Source: Oscillospiraceae bacterium
GTDB taxonomy: Bacteria; Bacillota; Clostridia; Oscillospirales; Oscillospiraceae
Assembly (NCBI GenBank): GCA_017458335.1
Contig: JAFTFT010000020.1
Span: 1 to 41,590 of the forward strand
DNA length: 41,590 nt
Reading direction: 5' to 3'
The first letter of the stretch is position 1. Every line of letters begins with the position of its first letter. Positions 34,574-41,466 of this stretch are shown piece after piece. The position numbers were made by a program, and so were the translations under genes. The notes below the pieces were generated by a model, which was not told the origin of the DNA, ran no database searches, and saw only the letters and a program-made list of their open reading frames with translations.

Positions 34574-34656
34574 ATGTTGTAAGCTTGCTTTCAAGACTGT
34601 CTGGATGTCAGAAACGGCATGATTTGATGGCAGGCAAACCGACTTCTTTACAACAT
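34574..34656 (+). other. structured leader RNA with long closing stem
   Basis: ATGTTGTAA (34574-34582) and TTACAACAT (34648-34656) are perfect 9-base complements that close an 83-nt domain. Inside, partial pairings such as CTG/CAG around GTCTGGATG are possible. It begins about 10 nt after the expected transcription start and ends 34 nt before the ATG at 34690. It may be a control element of the gene whose start remains at 34690; no known riboswitch was recognised. Confidence 0.45.
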
Positions 34657-34689
34657 AGTTATGATAATAATTGAAGGAAAAGTGACAAT

Positions 34690-34758
34690 ATGAAACTTGG
34701 CATCGTGGGAGATCGCCCGATTTCACGTATTTTCATGCATCTCAATAAAAGGCCATAA
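34690..34758 (+). pseudogene. remnant of a gene start, N-terminus like the GTPase YchF
   Basis: The frame reads MKLGIVGDRPISRIFMHLNK, two more residues (R, P) and a stop, 22 residues in all. GAAGGAAAA provides a ribosome site. The first seven residues are identical to the canonical start of YchF (MKLGIVGLPNVGKST); the rest has no resemblance. The preceding promoter and leader are intact, so the simplest reading is that an element integrated just after codon 7 and separated the start from the body of the gene. Confidence 0.45.
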
Positions 34759-34856
34759 AACCCTGTAATATCAAGCACTTCCGACTTTTTGAACTTCATG
34801 AAATCCTATGTATTTTCATAAAGCCAAATGCCAAAAGTGCGTAAAAGTGCGTAAAG
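34727..34856. repeat. short direct repeats resembling an integrase attachment region
   Basis: GTATTTTCAT occurs at 34727-34736 and 34810-34819. AAAAGTGCGT is repeated in tandem at 34833-34842 and 34843-34852 with AAAG after it. Tyrosine recombinases use core sites plus tandem arm sites of about this size. No integrase gene is in the window. The stretch 34759-34900 otherwise holds no gene that I can see. Confidence 0.45.
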
Positions 34857-34899
34857 ATTTCTGAGAAAAAAGACCTGCTGTAACGAGGTTGAAACGATA

Positions 34900-34949
34900 G
34901 CCGGAGCCTGCTTCAAGACAAAAGTCGAATGAGGCGGCTCCGGTTTTTT
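34900..34949 (+). terminator. intrinsic terminator without an assignable gene
   Basis: Stem GCCGGAGCC (34900-34908) with GGCTCCGG (34936-34943), inner TTC..GAC/GTC..GAA pairs, then six T. It ends whatever transcript crosses the junction region. Confidence 0.7.
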
Positions 34950-34968
34950 AGATAACTATAAGAAAGAC

Positions 34969-35000
34969 GCTCCCTGTTAGGCAATTCGCTTTAAGGGAGC
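34969..35000 (-). terminator. terminator of the DsbA-like/metallo-hydrolase pair
   Basis: GCTCCCT (34969-34975) pairs with AGGGAGC (34994-35000); on the minus strand TCTTTCTT follows. Confidence 0.5.
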
Positions 35001-35013
35001 GCCTTGTTATGCT

Positions 35014-35640
35014 CTAATAAAAATACCTTCTTCGCTCTGTACCAACAGTCGTTTCTTCGGAATGTCCTGAATACAGTACAGTGTTTTCCGGCAAGGTGAG
35101 GATCTTTGTGGTAATGCTTTCTATGATATCCTGCCGATTACCGCCCGGATACTGATAATTACCGATACTGCCCTTGAAAATCGTATCCCCTACAAAGGCA
35201 ATACTGTCCTTCTGGCAGTAATAGACAACGGAATCCGTTGTGTGACCGGGTGTATGAATGACTTGGAAAGTAGCACTGGAACCATTTCTAAGACAGACAG
35301 TATCACCATCATTGAGATATCTTACGTTCTTTACAATCTTCTCCCCAATACAGAACGCTGAAAGATTCATCTCACCATCCAACAGGTAGCGATCTGCATT
35401 GGCATGGGCAAGCACCGGAATATCCAATACTTTACGCAATTCATCAACTGCCCCTGTGTGATCAAAATGGCCGTGGGTAAGCAAAATAGCTTCAATGCTC
35501 CATTGTTCACGTTTGATAAGCGAAAGCAAGCGATTTGCCTCCGCCCCCGGATCGATCACAAACCCATGACTTGTTGCGTCATCGATATAGAAGAAGCAGT
35601 TTTCCGCAAAATAGCCCTTCACGGGCACACAACGCACCAT
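35014..35640 (-). CDS. metallo-beta-lactamase-fold hydrolase (glyoxalase II-like)
   Basis: 208 residues. The metal motif is THGHFDH (His56, His58, Asp60, His61), followed by HTPGHTTDS and FVGDTIFKGSIG, and a C-terminal YSGHSEETTVG. This layout is that of the glyoxalase II-like hydrolases found in Firmicutes, which act on thioesters such as S-lactoyl thiols; the natural substrate here is unknown. The gene begins 5 bp after the stop of the DsbA-like gene, so the two are cotranscribed. A thiol-linked detoxification role of the pair is an inference. Confidence 0.88.
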   Translation of the reverse strand: MVRCVPVKGYFAENCFFYIDDATSHGFVIDPGAEANRLLSLIKREQWSIEAILLTHGHFDHTGAVDELRKVLDIPVLAHANADRYLLDGEMNLSAFCIGEKIVKNVRYLNDGDTVCLRNGSSATFQVIHTPGHTTDSVVYYCQKDSIAFVGDTIFKGSIGNYQYPGGNRQDIIESITTKILTLPENTVLYSGHSEETTVGTERRRYFY

Positions 35641-35645
35641 GATAA

Positions 35646-36347
35646 TCAGTGAAGCTTGCAGCCCTCTGGGCCGCAGCTCATACCGGAAGATATCTGTTCC
35701 TCTGCTTCCTTCGCCATCAACTGCATGAGCGCCTCCCGCAAACCTTCGGTATCCGGCGCTCCGGAAATGCTGTATTTGCCGTCGATCACGAAAAACGGGA
35801 CAGCATGAATACCGTGATAGGCAGCTTCGCGTTCGTCCATGACAACATCGTCATGATAGCGATCCGAGTCCAGCACATCCCGTATCTCAGCTGCGTCCAG
35901 CCCACAGCGCTCGCCGATCTGCTGGAGCAGAGCATGATCTGCCAGCTCTTTGTTCTGTGTAAAGTAGGCGTCAAACAGCGCCTCAATCACGCGCTCTGTC
36001 AGCGCCGGATCGCCTTTACTCTGTGCCAGCTTGGTTAAGCGGTGGGCATCCATAGTGTTAGTGAAAAGCGTGGTAGCATATTTGAAATCAATACCCTCCG
36101 CACGTCCCATCTGCGAGATCGTTTCGATCTGCCTGCCAGCTGCATCCATGCTGATACCATACTTATGCGCAAAACGGGTTTGTGTATCGCCCGTAGCGTG
36201 TTCCCCAGCCGAAGGATCAAGCTGAAAGCTTTTCATTTCTATCTCGGTATCTTTCAGCTCCGGGATAGAGGACAGAGCCCGCTTTAGACGTGCTTCTCCA
36301 ATATAGCAGTAGGGGCAGGCATAATCCGACCAGCAAGTGATTTTCAT
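35646..36347 (-). CDS. DsbA-family oxidoreductase (FrnE-like)
   Basis: 233 residues with the thioredoxin-fold motif CPYC at Cys11-Cys14 (SDYACPYCYIGEARLK) and the cis-Pro loop HAVPFFVIDGKYSISGA near residues 180-200. No signal peptide, so it is cytoplasmic, as is usual for FrnE-like proteins. The C-terminus carries an extra MSCGPEGCKLH tail with two cysteines and a histidine, which could bind metal or act in thiol exchange. It is the first gene of the pair transcribed from the consensus promoter at 36390-36418, divergent from the TetR gene that probably controls it. Confidence 0.88.
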   Translation of the reverse strand: MKITCWSDYACPYCYIGEARLKRALSSIPELKDTEIEMKSFQLDPSAGEHATGDTQTRFAHKYGISMDAAGRQIETISQMGRAEGIDFKYATTLFTNTMDAHRLTKLAQSKGDPALTERVIEALFDAYFTQNKELADHALLQQIGERCGLDAAEIRDVLDSDRYHDDVVMDEREAAYHGIHAVPFFVIDGKYSISGAPDTEGLREALMQLMAKEAEEQISSGMSCGPEGCKLH

Positions 36348-36368
36348 GGTTTAACCTTCTTTCAAATA

Positions 36369-36439
36369 ATAAAACATGTTCTATTTGCAATTATAGCTGT
36401 GTTGTGGTATTCTGTCAATAGTTTTAGAACAAGTTTTAT
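36369..36439. promoter_or_regulatory. overlapping divergent promoters flanked by two TetR-type operators
   Basis: Plus strand: TTGCAA (36385-36390), 17 bp, TATTCT (36408-36413), for the TetR gene. Minus strand: full consensus TTGACA (36413-36418), 17 bp, TATAAT (36390-36395), for the dsbA-like gene. ATAAAACATGTTCTA (36369-36383) and TAGAACAAGTTTTAT (36425-36439) are inverted repeats matching at 14 of 15 bases and bracket both promoters symmetrically. Binding of one repressor at both sites would shut both genes. Confidence 0.75.
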
Positions 36440-36454
36440 TTTGAGGTGAAGCCT

Positions 36455-37066
36455 ATGCCGGATAAAAGAGGACGGCCGCCAAAGACTGCGGAATTGCAGG
36501 ATACGAAGCAGATGCTGATCGAAGCTACCATCAAGCTGGTAAAACAGTACGGAGCTGACAGCATCACGATAAGAAATGTCTGCGAAGAAGCGAGGCTTTC
36601 CATCGGTACATTTTACCATCACTTCCAGAACAAAGATGATCTGATGATGTATTTTGTACGGGAAGCATCCTTCGACAACTTCATTCTGAATACACCGCTC
36701 TCGGACATAGCTGGCAGAGTCTGCGAGTTGTATATGCACCTCATTAACCGATATCTCATGCTGGGTGATGAGTTTATGAAGAGCTTCTATACAACGGGCA
36801 ACAAAGCGCTGTCCGCCTATATGGGGCAAACGGACGACGGCTTTGCGGAAGGAACGGTCATGGCCCGTTGTGAACAGGAGTTGAGCGCCGCACAGTGGCA
36901 AGGCTACTGGAAGCAAGGGGCTGATCCCCATACTGCAAGTATGGATCTCTGCACGATCGTTAAAGGCTGTGTGTTTGAATGGGCGTTGGACGACGGAAGG
37001 ATAGATATTGAAAAAACTCTCCGGCGCATCGTCTATGCCTATTTTGCAGGGATATCTGAAAGGTGA
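36455..37066 (+). CDS. TetR/AcrR-family transcriptional regulator
   Basis: 203 residues. The N-terminal helix-turn-helix is clear (ITIRNVCEEARLSIGTFYHH, residues ~37-57), preceded by a basic KRGRPPK arm. The C-terminal ligand domain (~70-203) is unassigned. ATG 36455 has GAGGTG 6 bp upstream; an upstream GTG at 36446 overlaps that site. It is divergent from the DsbA-like gene and sits next to paired operators, so it most likely represses both directions until it binds an inducer, perhaps an electrophile or oxidant given the target genes. Confidence 0.9.
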   Translation: MPDKRGRPPKTAELQDTKQMLIEATIKLVKQYGADSITIRNVCEEARLSIGTFYHHFQNKDDLMMYFVREASFDNFILNTPLSDIAGRVCELYMHLINRYLMLGDEFMKSFYTTGNKALSAYMGQTDDGFAEGTVMARCEQELSAAQWQGYWKQGADPHTASMDLCTIVKGCVFEWALDDGRIDIEKTLRRIVYAYFAGISER

Positions 37067-37212
37067 GGCAGCAGCGATAGTGAAACGCTCTGGTCAGATA
37101 AATGCCATGTTTAAGGCAGTAAACAGCCACGCATAGGACAGTTTGCAGACCGGGATAAGGCAGAAACCTGTCCCCAAGTAATAAAATAAGAAATATATAA
37201 AGAAACAAGAAG

Positions 37213-37260
37213 AAAACGGTGTTTCCTTTGAAGCTGTCAGCTCAGAGGAACACCCTTTTT
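37213..37260. terminator. terminator between the TetR gene and the convergent small gene
   Basis: GGTGTTTCCT (37218-37227) pairs with AGGAACACC (37246-37254) with one unpaired base; TTTTT follows on the plus strand and GTTTTCTTCTT on the minus strand. The preceding 37067-37212 holds no supported gene. Confidence 0.65.
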
Positions 37261-37263
37261 GCT

Positions 37264-37578
37264 TTATGCACCCGGATAATACGCAGCCCATGAAACAAAA
37301 CATCCCTGCTCCGGCAGCACCAGTACGCCATCTGAGCGGCCTCGCTGTTGCACAAGTAGACATTCCCATACATCTCCGGCTTTACAGCGTTTCCCGTAGT
37401 CCTCTATGAATTGCCGATCCGCCAGCATGTCGGTGATGAAATTTCCATAGTCAATTGTCGGGAGCTGCACAGCGGTCACAATGTGATATGGCCGCTCTTT
37501 GTCTATCAGATGCGGGCGCTGTAGATCTTCCAACCTCCGGGGGCGTTCCACGAAATAAGCGTGGCCATGTATATTCAT
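37264..37578 (-). CDS. hypothetical protein of a type common in clostridial mobile elements
   Basis: 104 residues beginning MNIHGHAYFVERPRRLEDLQ, with PYHIVTAVQLPTIDYGNFIT in the middle and FVSWAAYYPGA at the end. No membrane segment or catalytic motif is visible. I recall similar proteins in conjugative elements of gut Clostridia, but no function. The ATG at 37576-37578 has GGGAGAG upstream; a longer frame from 37629 lacks a site. It is divergent from the ribbon-helix-helix gene and shares its operator region. Promoter on the minus strand: TTGAGT (37653-37658), 17 bp, TAGAAT (37630-37635). Confidence 0.7.
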   Translation of the reverse strand: MNIHGHAYFVERPRRLEDLQRPHLIDKERPYHIVTAVQLPTIDYGNFITDMLADRQFIEDYGKRCKAGDVWECLLVQQRGRSDGVLVLPEQGCFVSWAAYYPGA

Positions 37579-37602
37579 CTCTATCTCTCCCTGTAATTGT
37601 TC

Positions 37603-37678
37603 TGTACTTAAATCGAGTACACATTGCACATTCTAACATGTACTTGAAATAAACTCAAATTATCTTCTATCAAGTACA
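37603..37678. promoter_or_regulatory. four-half-site operator between divergent small genes
   Basis: TGTACTTAA (37603), TCGAGTACA (37613), TGTACTTGA (37639) and TCAAGTACA (37670) are one motif in alternating orientation. The third lies inside the spacer of the minus-strand promoter, and the last overlaps the likely -10 region of the plus-strand gene. Ribbon-helix-helix repressors bind such repeated short sites cooperatively. Confidence 0.65.
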
Positions 37679-37692
37679 AAGAGGTTAGATAT

Positions 37693-37875
37693 ATGGATAT
37701 AACGAAAAGAGAAAAGGACAAGCATCTTGGCCTGCGGATCGACAGCGAGCTGCATTACAAGCTGCATTATATATCGCAGTATGAAGGGCGCTCGGCTAAC
37801 GGGGAAGTGATTTATCTGATCCGAAAGGCCATTGAAGATTTTGAGAAGCAGCACGGAAAAATCGAAATGCCGTAA
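37693..37875 (+). CDS. small ribbon-helix-helix (Arc-like) DNA-binding protein
   Basis: 60 residues. The beta strand HLGLRIDSELHYKLHYI is followed by two helices (QYEGRSANGEVIYLIRKAIE), the Arc/CopG pattern. A probable autoregulator binding the TGTACTTGA sites just upstream. AAAGAGG serves as ribosome site. No toxin gene follows in the same operon; the downstream gene is on the other strand, so this is not a visible toxin-antitoxin pair. Confidence 0.8.
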   Translation: MDITKREKDKHLGLRIDSELHYKLHYISQYEGRSANGEVIYLIRKAIEDFEKQHGKIEMP

Positions 37876-37904
37876 AAAAGGCCATGCCCGGAAAGGACAT
37901 GGCC
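37874..37904 (-). terminator. terminator of the 141-residue gene
   Basis: GGCCATG (37880-37886) pairs with CATGGCC (37898-37904); the minus strand continues with TTTTTTA. Confidence 0.7.
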
Positions 37905-37951
37905 TCCGCTGATTTAACGGCCTGTGACCGTATCAGCGTAGAGAGGATTGC

Positions 37952-38377
37952 TTATTCTTCCGCTTCGCCGGGCATCTTCCGAAACTCGGAAACCTCAGCC
38001 TCCGTCATGACAAAATACATGGTCTTGCCGTCCGTGTCGTAGTGACCAGTCACCTTATACCGCTTTTTGCGGTCATAATCCGGGATCATTTTGCTGACCA
38101 CCTCTTTCAGATTCTTGTTGCCGGTGCTGTAGGTGGTAGTCTGCTCGGCGCGGGGCTTGCAGAAGGGCGTGGCCTTGGCCTCATTGCTCTTGCAGATGCG
38201 GATGGCGAAGACGGAATGCGCCGGATCGGTGCAGTACTGGACGTTCTGAGGGTAGTTCATATCCTCCAGAACACGCTTGCTGAACGTAAGACCGTTCTGG
38301 TTGACGTACAGATCGGGATCGGCGTTGGTGTTGATGTCGATGACCTCAAGGGTGATGGAAGAAAAATCGAATGCCAT
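37952..38377 (-). CDS. hypothetical protein, typical of mobile elements
   Basis: 141 residues, starting MAFDFSSITLEVIDINTNAD, with two cysteines in QYCTDPAHSVFAIRICKSNE and a C-terminal VTGHYDTDGKTMYFVMTEAE. No signal or membrane segment. Function unknown. The ATG lacks a good ribosome site, and the 5' side joins directly to a truncated permease gene: the codons of that permease read on into this gene in another frame. Its original upstream region therefore seems to have been lost. Confidence 0.65.
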   Translation of the reverse strand: MAFDFSSITLEVIDINTNADPDLYVNQNGLTFSKRVLEDMNYPQNVQYCTDPAHSVFAIRICKSNEAKATPFCKPRAEQTTTYSTGNKNLKEVVSKMIPDYDRKKRYKVTGHYDTDGKTMYFVMTEAEVSEFRKMPGEAEE

Positions 38378-38510
38378 CTATCCGCTTCATGCCCCAAAAC
38401 ATATAGGCAAGGTTGATTCCCAATAGGGCGAGGAACAAGAGCCATGTGCATTGTCTTCTGGCTTTCCGAAACTCAAGCCGACAGCTTTGAAATGAGTTAA
38501 TGGCACTCAC
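38346..38510 (-). pseudogene. truncated ABC-2-type permease, N-terminal ~44 codons only
   Basis: Starting with GTG at 38508-38510, which overlaps the ATPase stop as GTGA, the frame reads MSAINSFQSCRLEFRKARRQ, then a hydrophobic run TWLLFLALLGINLAYMFWGM, then R-I-D and at once the out-of-frame sequence of the 141-residue gene, with a stop at 38346-38348. The basic start plus first membrane span is how lantibiotic-protection permeases begin. The break lies at about 38377. Confidence 0.7.
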
Positions 38511-39232
38511 AGCGATTCACCTCCTCCCGTCATCAGCAGGAATACATCCTCAAGATTGCCGCCCTGCTTCTCCAACTCAGACAGCGGTCCCTGATATAGC
38601 ATCTCTCCGTGGTGGATGATGCCAACATGGGCTGCCATTTGTTCGACCTCGTTTAATAAATGGCTGGAAACGATGACCGTCATATCCCGCTCCTTCGGCA
38701 GGCTGCGAATCAGTTCACGAATTTCCTGAATGCCCGCAGGATCAAGCCCGTTTGTCGGTTCGTCGAGAATCAGGAGCTTCGGATCGCCGAGAAGCGCCAT
38801 AGCAAGTCCGAGCCTCTGGCGCATACCGAGTGAGTAGTTTTTGAGTTTCTTATCGCGCTGCTCGTACAGGCGGACAGTTTTCAGCGCTCGCACGATTTCG
38901 TCTTCAGAAACGCTCTTTAGTTTCTGGACAATCTGCATATTTTCCAGGCCGGTAAGATGTCCGTAGCCGCCGGGATTTTCAATCAGGCTTCCTGTCTGAC
39001 GCAGAACAGCCAGCCTGTTTGTCGCTGTTACCTTTTGCGCGAAAACAGATACCTCTCCCTCATCCGGCTTGATCAGGCCGAGGATAAGTTTGAGCGTGGT
39101 GGTTTTTCCCGCACCGTTCGGACCCAAAAATCCGTATACGGAATGTTCCGGCACGCGGAGATTCACGTCCTTTACCCGGTATGCGGCTCCATGTTTTTTG
39201 ACAAGATGGTTGGTTTCAAGAATATAGTTCAT
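38507..39232 (-). CDS. ABC transporter ATP-binding protein, lantibiotic/bacitracin protection type
   Basis: 241 residues. Walker A GPNGAGKTT (37-45), signature YSLGMRQRLGLAMAL, Walker B LLILDEPTNGLDPAG, switch His in VIVSSHLLNEVEQM. It resembles BcrA/SpaF-type ATPases that, with ABC-2 permeases, protect against cell-wall-active peptides. Its permease gene follows but is truncated, so the pump is probably not functional unless another permease serves. ATG 39232 has GGAGG at 39241-39245 (8-bp spacing); an earlier in-frame ATG at 39256 lies upstream of that site. Divergent from a two-component system that likely regulates it. Confidence 0.9.
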   Translation of the reverse strand: MNYILETNHLVKKHGAAYRVKDVNLRVPEHSVYGFLGPNGAGKTTTLKLILGLIKPDEGEVSVFAQKVTATNRLAVLRQTGSLIENPGGYGHLTGLENMQIVQKLKSVSEDEIVRALKTVRLYEQRDKKLKNYSLGMRQRLGLAMALLGDPKLLILDEPTNGLDPAGIQEIRELIRSLPKERDMTVIVSSHLLNEVEQMAAHVGIIHHGEMLYQGPLSELEKQGGNLEDVFLLMTGGGESL

Positions 39233-39291
39233 AGCGTCTGCCTCCTTATGACTCAAGAATAGAACCTTTCGCTTAAGGAGACCTTGTGCCT

Positions 39292-39310
39292 ACACTAAGG
39301 TTACATTAAG
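39292..39310. promoter_or_regulatory. direct repeats, probable response-regulator site
   Basis: ACACTAAG (39292-39299) and ACATTAAG (39303-39310) are repeated with an 11-bp period, as OmpR-type regulators require. A weak -10 (TATTCT, complement of 39256-39261) for the ABC gene places its -35 at 39279-39284, so the repeats lie just upstream of it, a position suited to activation. Confidence 0.6.
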
Positions 39311-39402
39311 AATGAGCCGATTCTATAGAAAACAGAGGTGCTTGGAATTATACTATAAAGTGCCTGAGTGCAATTTTACCGAAACTGAGGAGATGAAATC
39401 TC

Positions 39403-40107
39403 ATGGAAATACAAAACAGTAAAATACTCATAATCGATGATGAGCCGGAGCTTCTCACGCTCGTCAAGGAGCTTCTGTTCAGAGAGGGCTTTGCTTGTAC
39501 TGAAACCGCGGCAACCTGTCGCGAGGCCGAGAATCAGATCAGAGAGAAAACATGGCATCTGATACTGTTGGACGTTATGCTCCCTGACGGCAATGGCTTT
39601 GACCTTTATCAAAAGATGAAAGAAGGCTTTCTCTTTGATATCCCTGTAGTGTTCCTGTCTGCCCGTGACGAAGATTCCGCAAGGCTTCGCGGACTTGGAC
39701 TCGGTGCGGATGACTACATTACAAAGCCGTTCCTGCCTGAAGAACTACTCTTGCGAATCAAGGCCGTGCTGCGCAGGACATATCGCTTTCAGGAAAATGA
39801 GGAGGTATTGCGCCTGGGAGAAGCGGTCGTATCGTTTGATTCCGGCACAGTAGAAAATCATGGCAATGTTCAGACATTGACAGCCAAGGAATATGCCATC
39901 CTGCATAAACTTGCTGAAAATCGCGGGAAAATCGTAACGATAGACGCCCTCTGCGATGCCTTGTGGCCGGACGGGAGCTATGGCCTGGAAAGTTCCCTGA
40001 TCGTACACATCAGGCATCTCAGGGAGAAAATCGAGGCAGACCCGTCAAGTCCGAAGCAACTGGTTACCGTGCGTGGACTTGGCTATAAACTGGAGAAACG
40101 GCAATGA
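39403..40107 (+). CDS. OmpR-family response regulator
   Basis: 234 residues. Receiver domain with acidic pocket Asp12-Asp13, phosphorylation site Asp57 (LILLDVMLPDGNG), and Lys near 107 (YITKPF). The C-terminal winged helix (~135-234) has LTAKEYAILHKLAENRG and VHIRHLREKIEADP. It overlaps the kinase gene by 4 bp (ATGA). Its neighbour on the other side is a lantibiotic-type ABC ATPase, so it probably activates that gene in response to a wall-active peptide. GAGGAGATG serves as ribosome site. Confidence 0.93.
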   Translation: MEIQNSKILIIDDEPELLTLVKELLFREGFACTETAATCREAENQIREKTWHLILLDVMLPDGNGFDLYQKMKEGFLFDIPVVFLSARDEDSARLRGLGLGADDYITKPFLPEELLLRIKAVLRRTYRFQENEEVLRLGEAVVSFDSGTVENHGNVQTLTAKEYAILHKLAENRGKIVTIDALCDALWPDGSYGLESSLIVHIRHLREKIEADPSSPKQLVTVRGLGYKLEKRQ

Positions 40108-41330
40108 GAAGAAAAGAAAGAAACGCTGCTCATTTTATTTTATTGGTGATTGTTACCGCCTTTGTTCTTCTGATCGTAAATCTTCTCGTATTCACGGGAC
40201 TATTTGCGAAGCGGAAAGAGGACATTCCTTTTGGCTCCCAGACCATCATGGATAACCTGACCGAAGACCAAGGCAGTTACAGCCTTTCCGAAGATGGAAA
40301 GGCGGCACTCGTGCAGAACGATCTTTTTGCGATGCTCATATCTCAGGAAGGTCACATTCTGTGGCAGGAACGGCTCCCGGAGGAACTTGAGAAGGAATAT
40401 ACCCTGCAGGATGTGGCATCATTCACGAGATACTATCTGAATGACTATCCGGTGCATACTTATATCGTCCCGGAAGGTCTGTTTATTATCGGCAGCCAAA
40501 AGCATACGACGTGGAAATACACCCTGGAATATAACGAGGGAATGATTCGGCAGTTTATGCGTCAAATGCCGATTATCCTGCTAATCAATATCGCTCTCTT
40601 GATTTCGGTTCCGCTCTTCATCCAGCGGAAGTGGCTGCGGCGACGTGAAGAGGAACGCACAGAATGGATTGCAGGCGTTTCCCACGACATACGCACTCCG
40701 CTCACGCTGATATTAGGCAATGCTGATTATATCAGCCAGAATCCAAATAATCCTTCGGTGACTGGGAAGGCAGACACCATCCGCAGACAAGGACTGAGAA
40801 TCCGTGCCTTGGTTGCCAATCTGAACACCTCCAGCAAGCTGGATTTCGGGATGGGCGATTATAAGAAATCTCCGATAAATGTGGGCAGTTTGATTCGGAA
40901 AACTGTTACTGATTTTCTGAATCGTGATCCTGATGACAAGTTTGGCTTTACCTTGGACATCCCGGATGATTTACAGAATATAACGACCGTTGCAAATGAG
41001 GAGCTTTTCCAGCGAATGCTCGAAAACCTGATCAATAACTCCATTCGGCATAATCCTGACGGATGTGAGATCAGTATCGAGCTTGCTGCTGACAGAACAA
41101 GGTCAAACAGGTGTGTTCTTCAGATTTCTGATAACGGGCAGGGTACTTCGGCAGAAACATTGAAAACCCTTAACCGTAGATCTATTTACAAGGTCGGGAA
41201 ACTGAGTGAACACGGAATCGGCTTGCGTCTTGTAAAGCAGATTGCAAAATTTCACGCATGGAAGGTGTCGTTTTCTAATAATGAACCGCAAGGGTTTAGT
41301 ACCAAGGTAATATTAAAACTGCAACGCTAA
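40104..41330 (+). CDS. membrane sensor histidine kinase
   Basis: 408 residues. Two membrane segments (~residues 8-32 and ~150-170) bracket an extracellular region of about 120 residues. The H box is GVSHDIRTPLTLILG (His194). The ATPase domain has NNSIRHNPDG (N box), DNGQGTS (G1) and EHGIGLRLVKQIAKFH (G2). It phosphorylates the adjoining response regulator. The extracellular part has no recognised ligand fold. A weak hairpin (41369-41401) follows its stop. Confidence 0.92.
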   Translation: MRRKERNAAHFILLVIVTAFVLLIVNLLVFTGLFAKRKEDIPFGSQTIMDNLTEDQGSYSLSEDGKAALVQNDLFAMLISQEGHILWQERLPEELEKEYTLQDVASFTRYYLNDYPVHTYIVPEGLFIIGSQKHTTWKYTLEYNEGMIRQFMRQMPIILLINIALLISVPLFIQRKWLRRREEERTEWIAGVSHDIRTPLTLILGNADYISQNPNNPSVTGKADTIRRQGLRIRALVANLNTSSKLDFGMGDYKKSPINVGSLIRKTVTDFLNRDPDDKFGFTLDIPDDLQNITTVANEELFQRMLENLINNSIRHNPDGCEISIELAADRTRSNRCVLQISDNGQGTSAETLKTLNRRSIYKVGKLSEHGIGLRLVKQIAKFHAWKVSFSNNEPQGFSTKVILKLQR

Positions 41331-41422
41331 CCTATTTATTTTTCCGAATACATTTTTATTTTGACTTTGGAGCGGGTTCAAACGGTTCTCGCAGCCGCTC
41401 CGCCATATCGAGGCATAAAAAG

Positions 41423-41466
41423 AAGGCTTTCGGCAGACAGTCCAAATCTGCTGAAAGCCTTTATTT
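41423..41466. terminator. bidirectional terminator
   Basis: Perfect 15-bp stem (41423-41437 with 41447-41461), 9-nt loop, T-rich sequence on the plus side and TTTTTATG on the minus side. Its right arm reaches the stop codon of the minus-strand partial gene. Confidence 0.8.

Noticed and set aside
37693-37875. Toxin-antitoxin pair with the ribbon-helix-helix protein as antitoxin
   Set aside because: No toxin-like gene lies downstream on the same strand; the neighbours are divergent or convergent.
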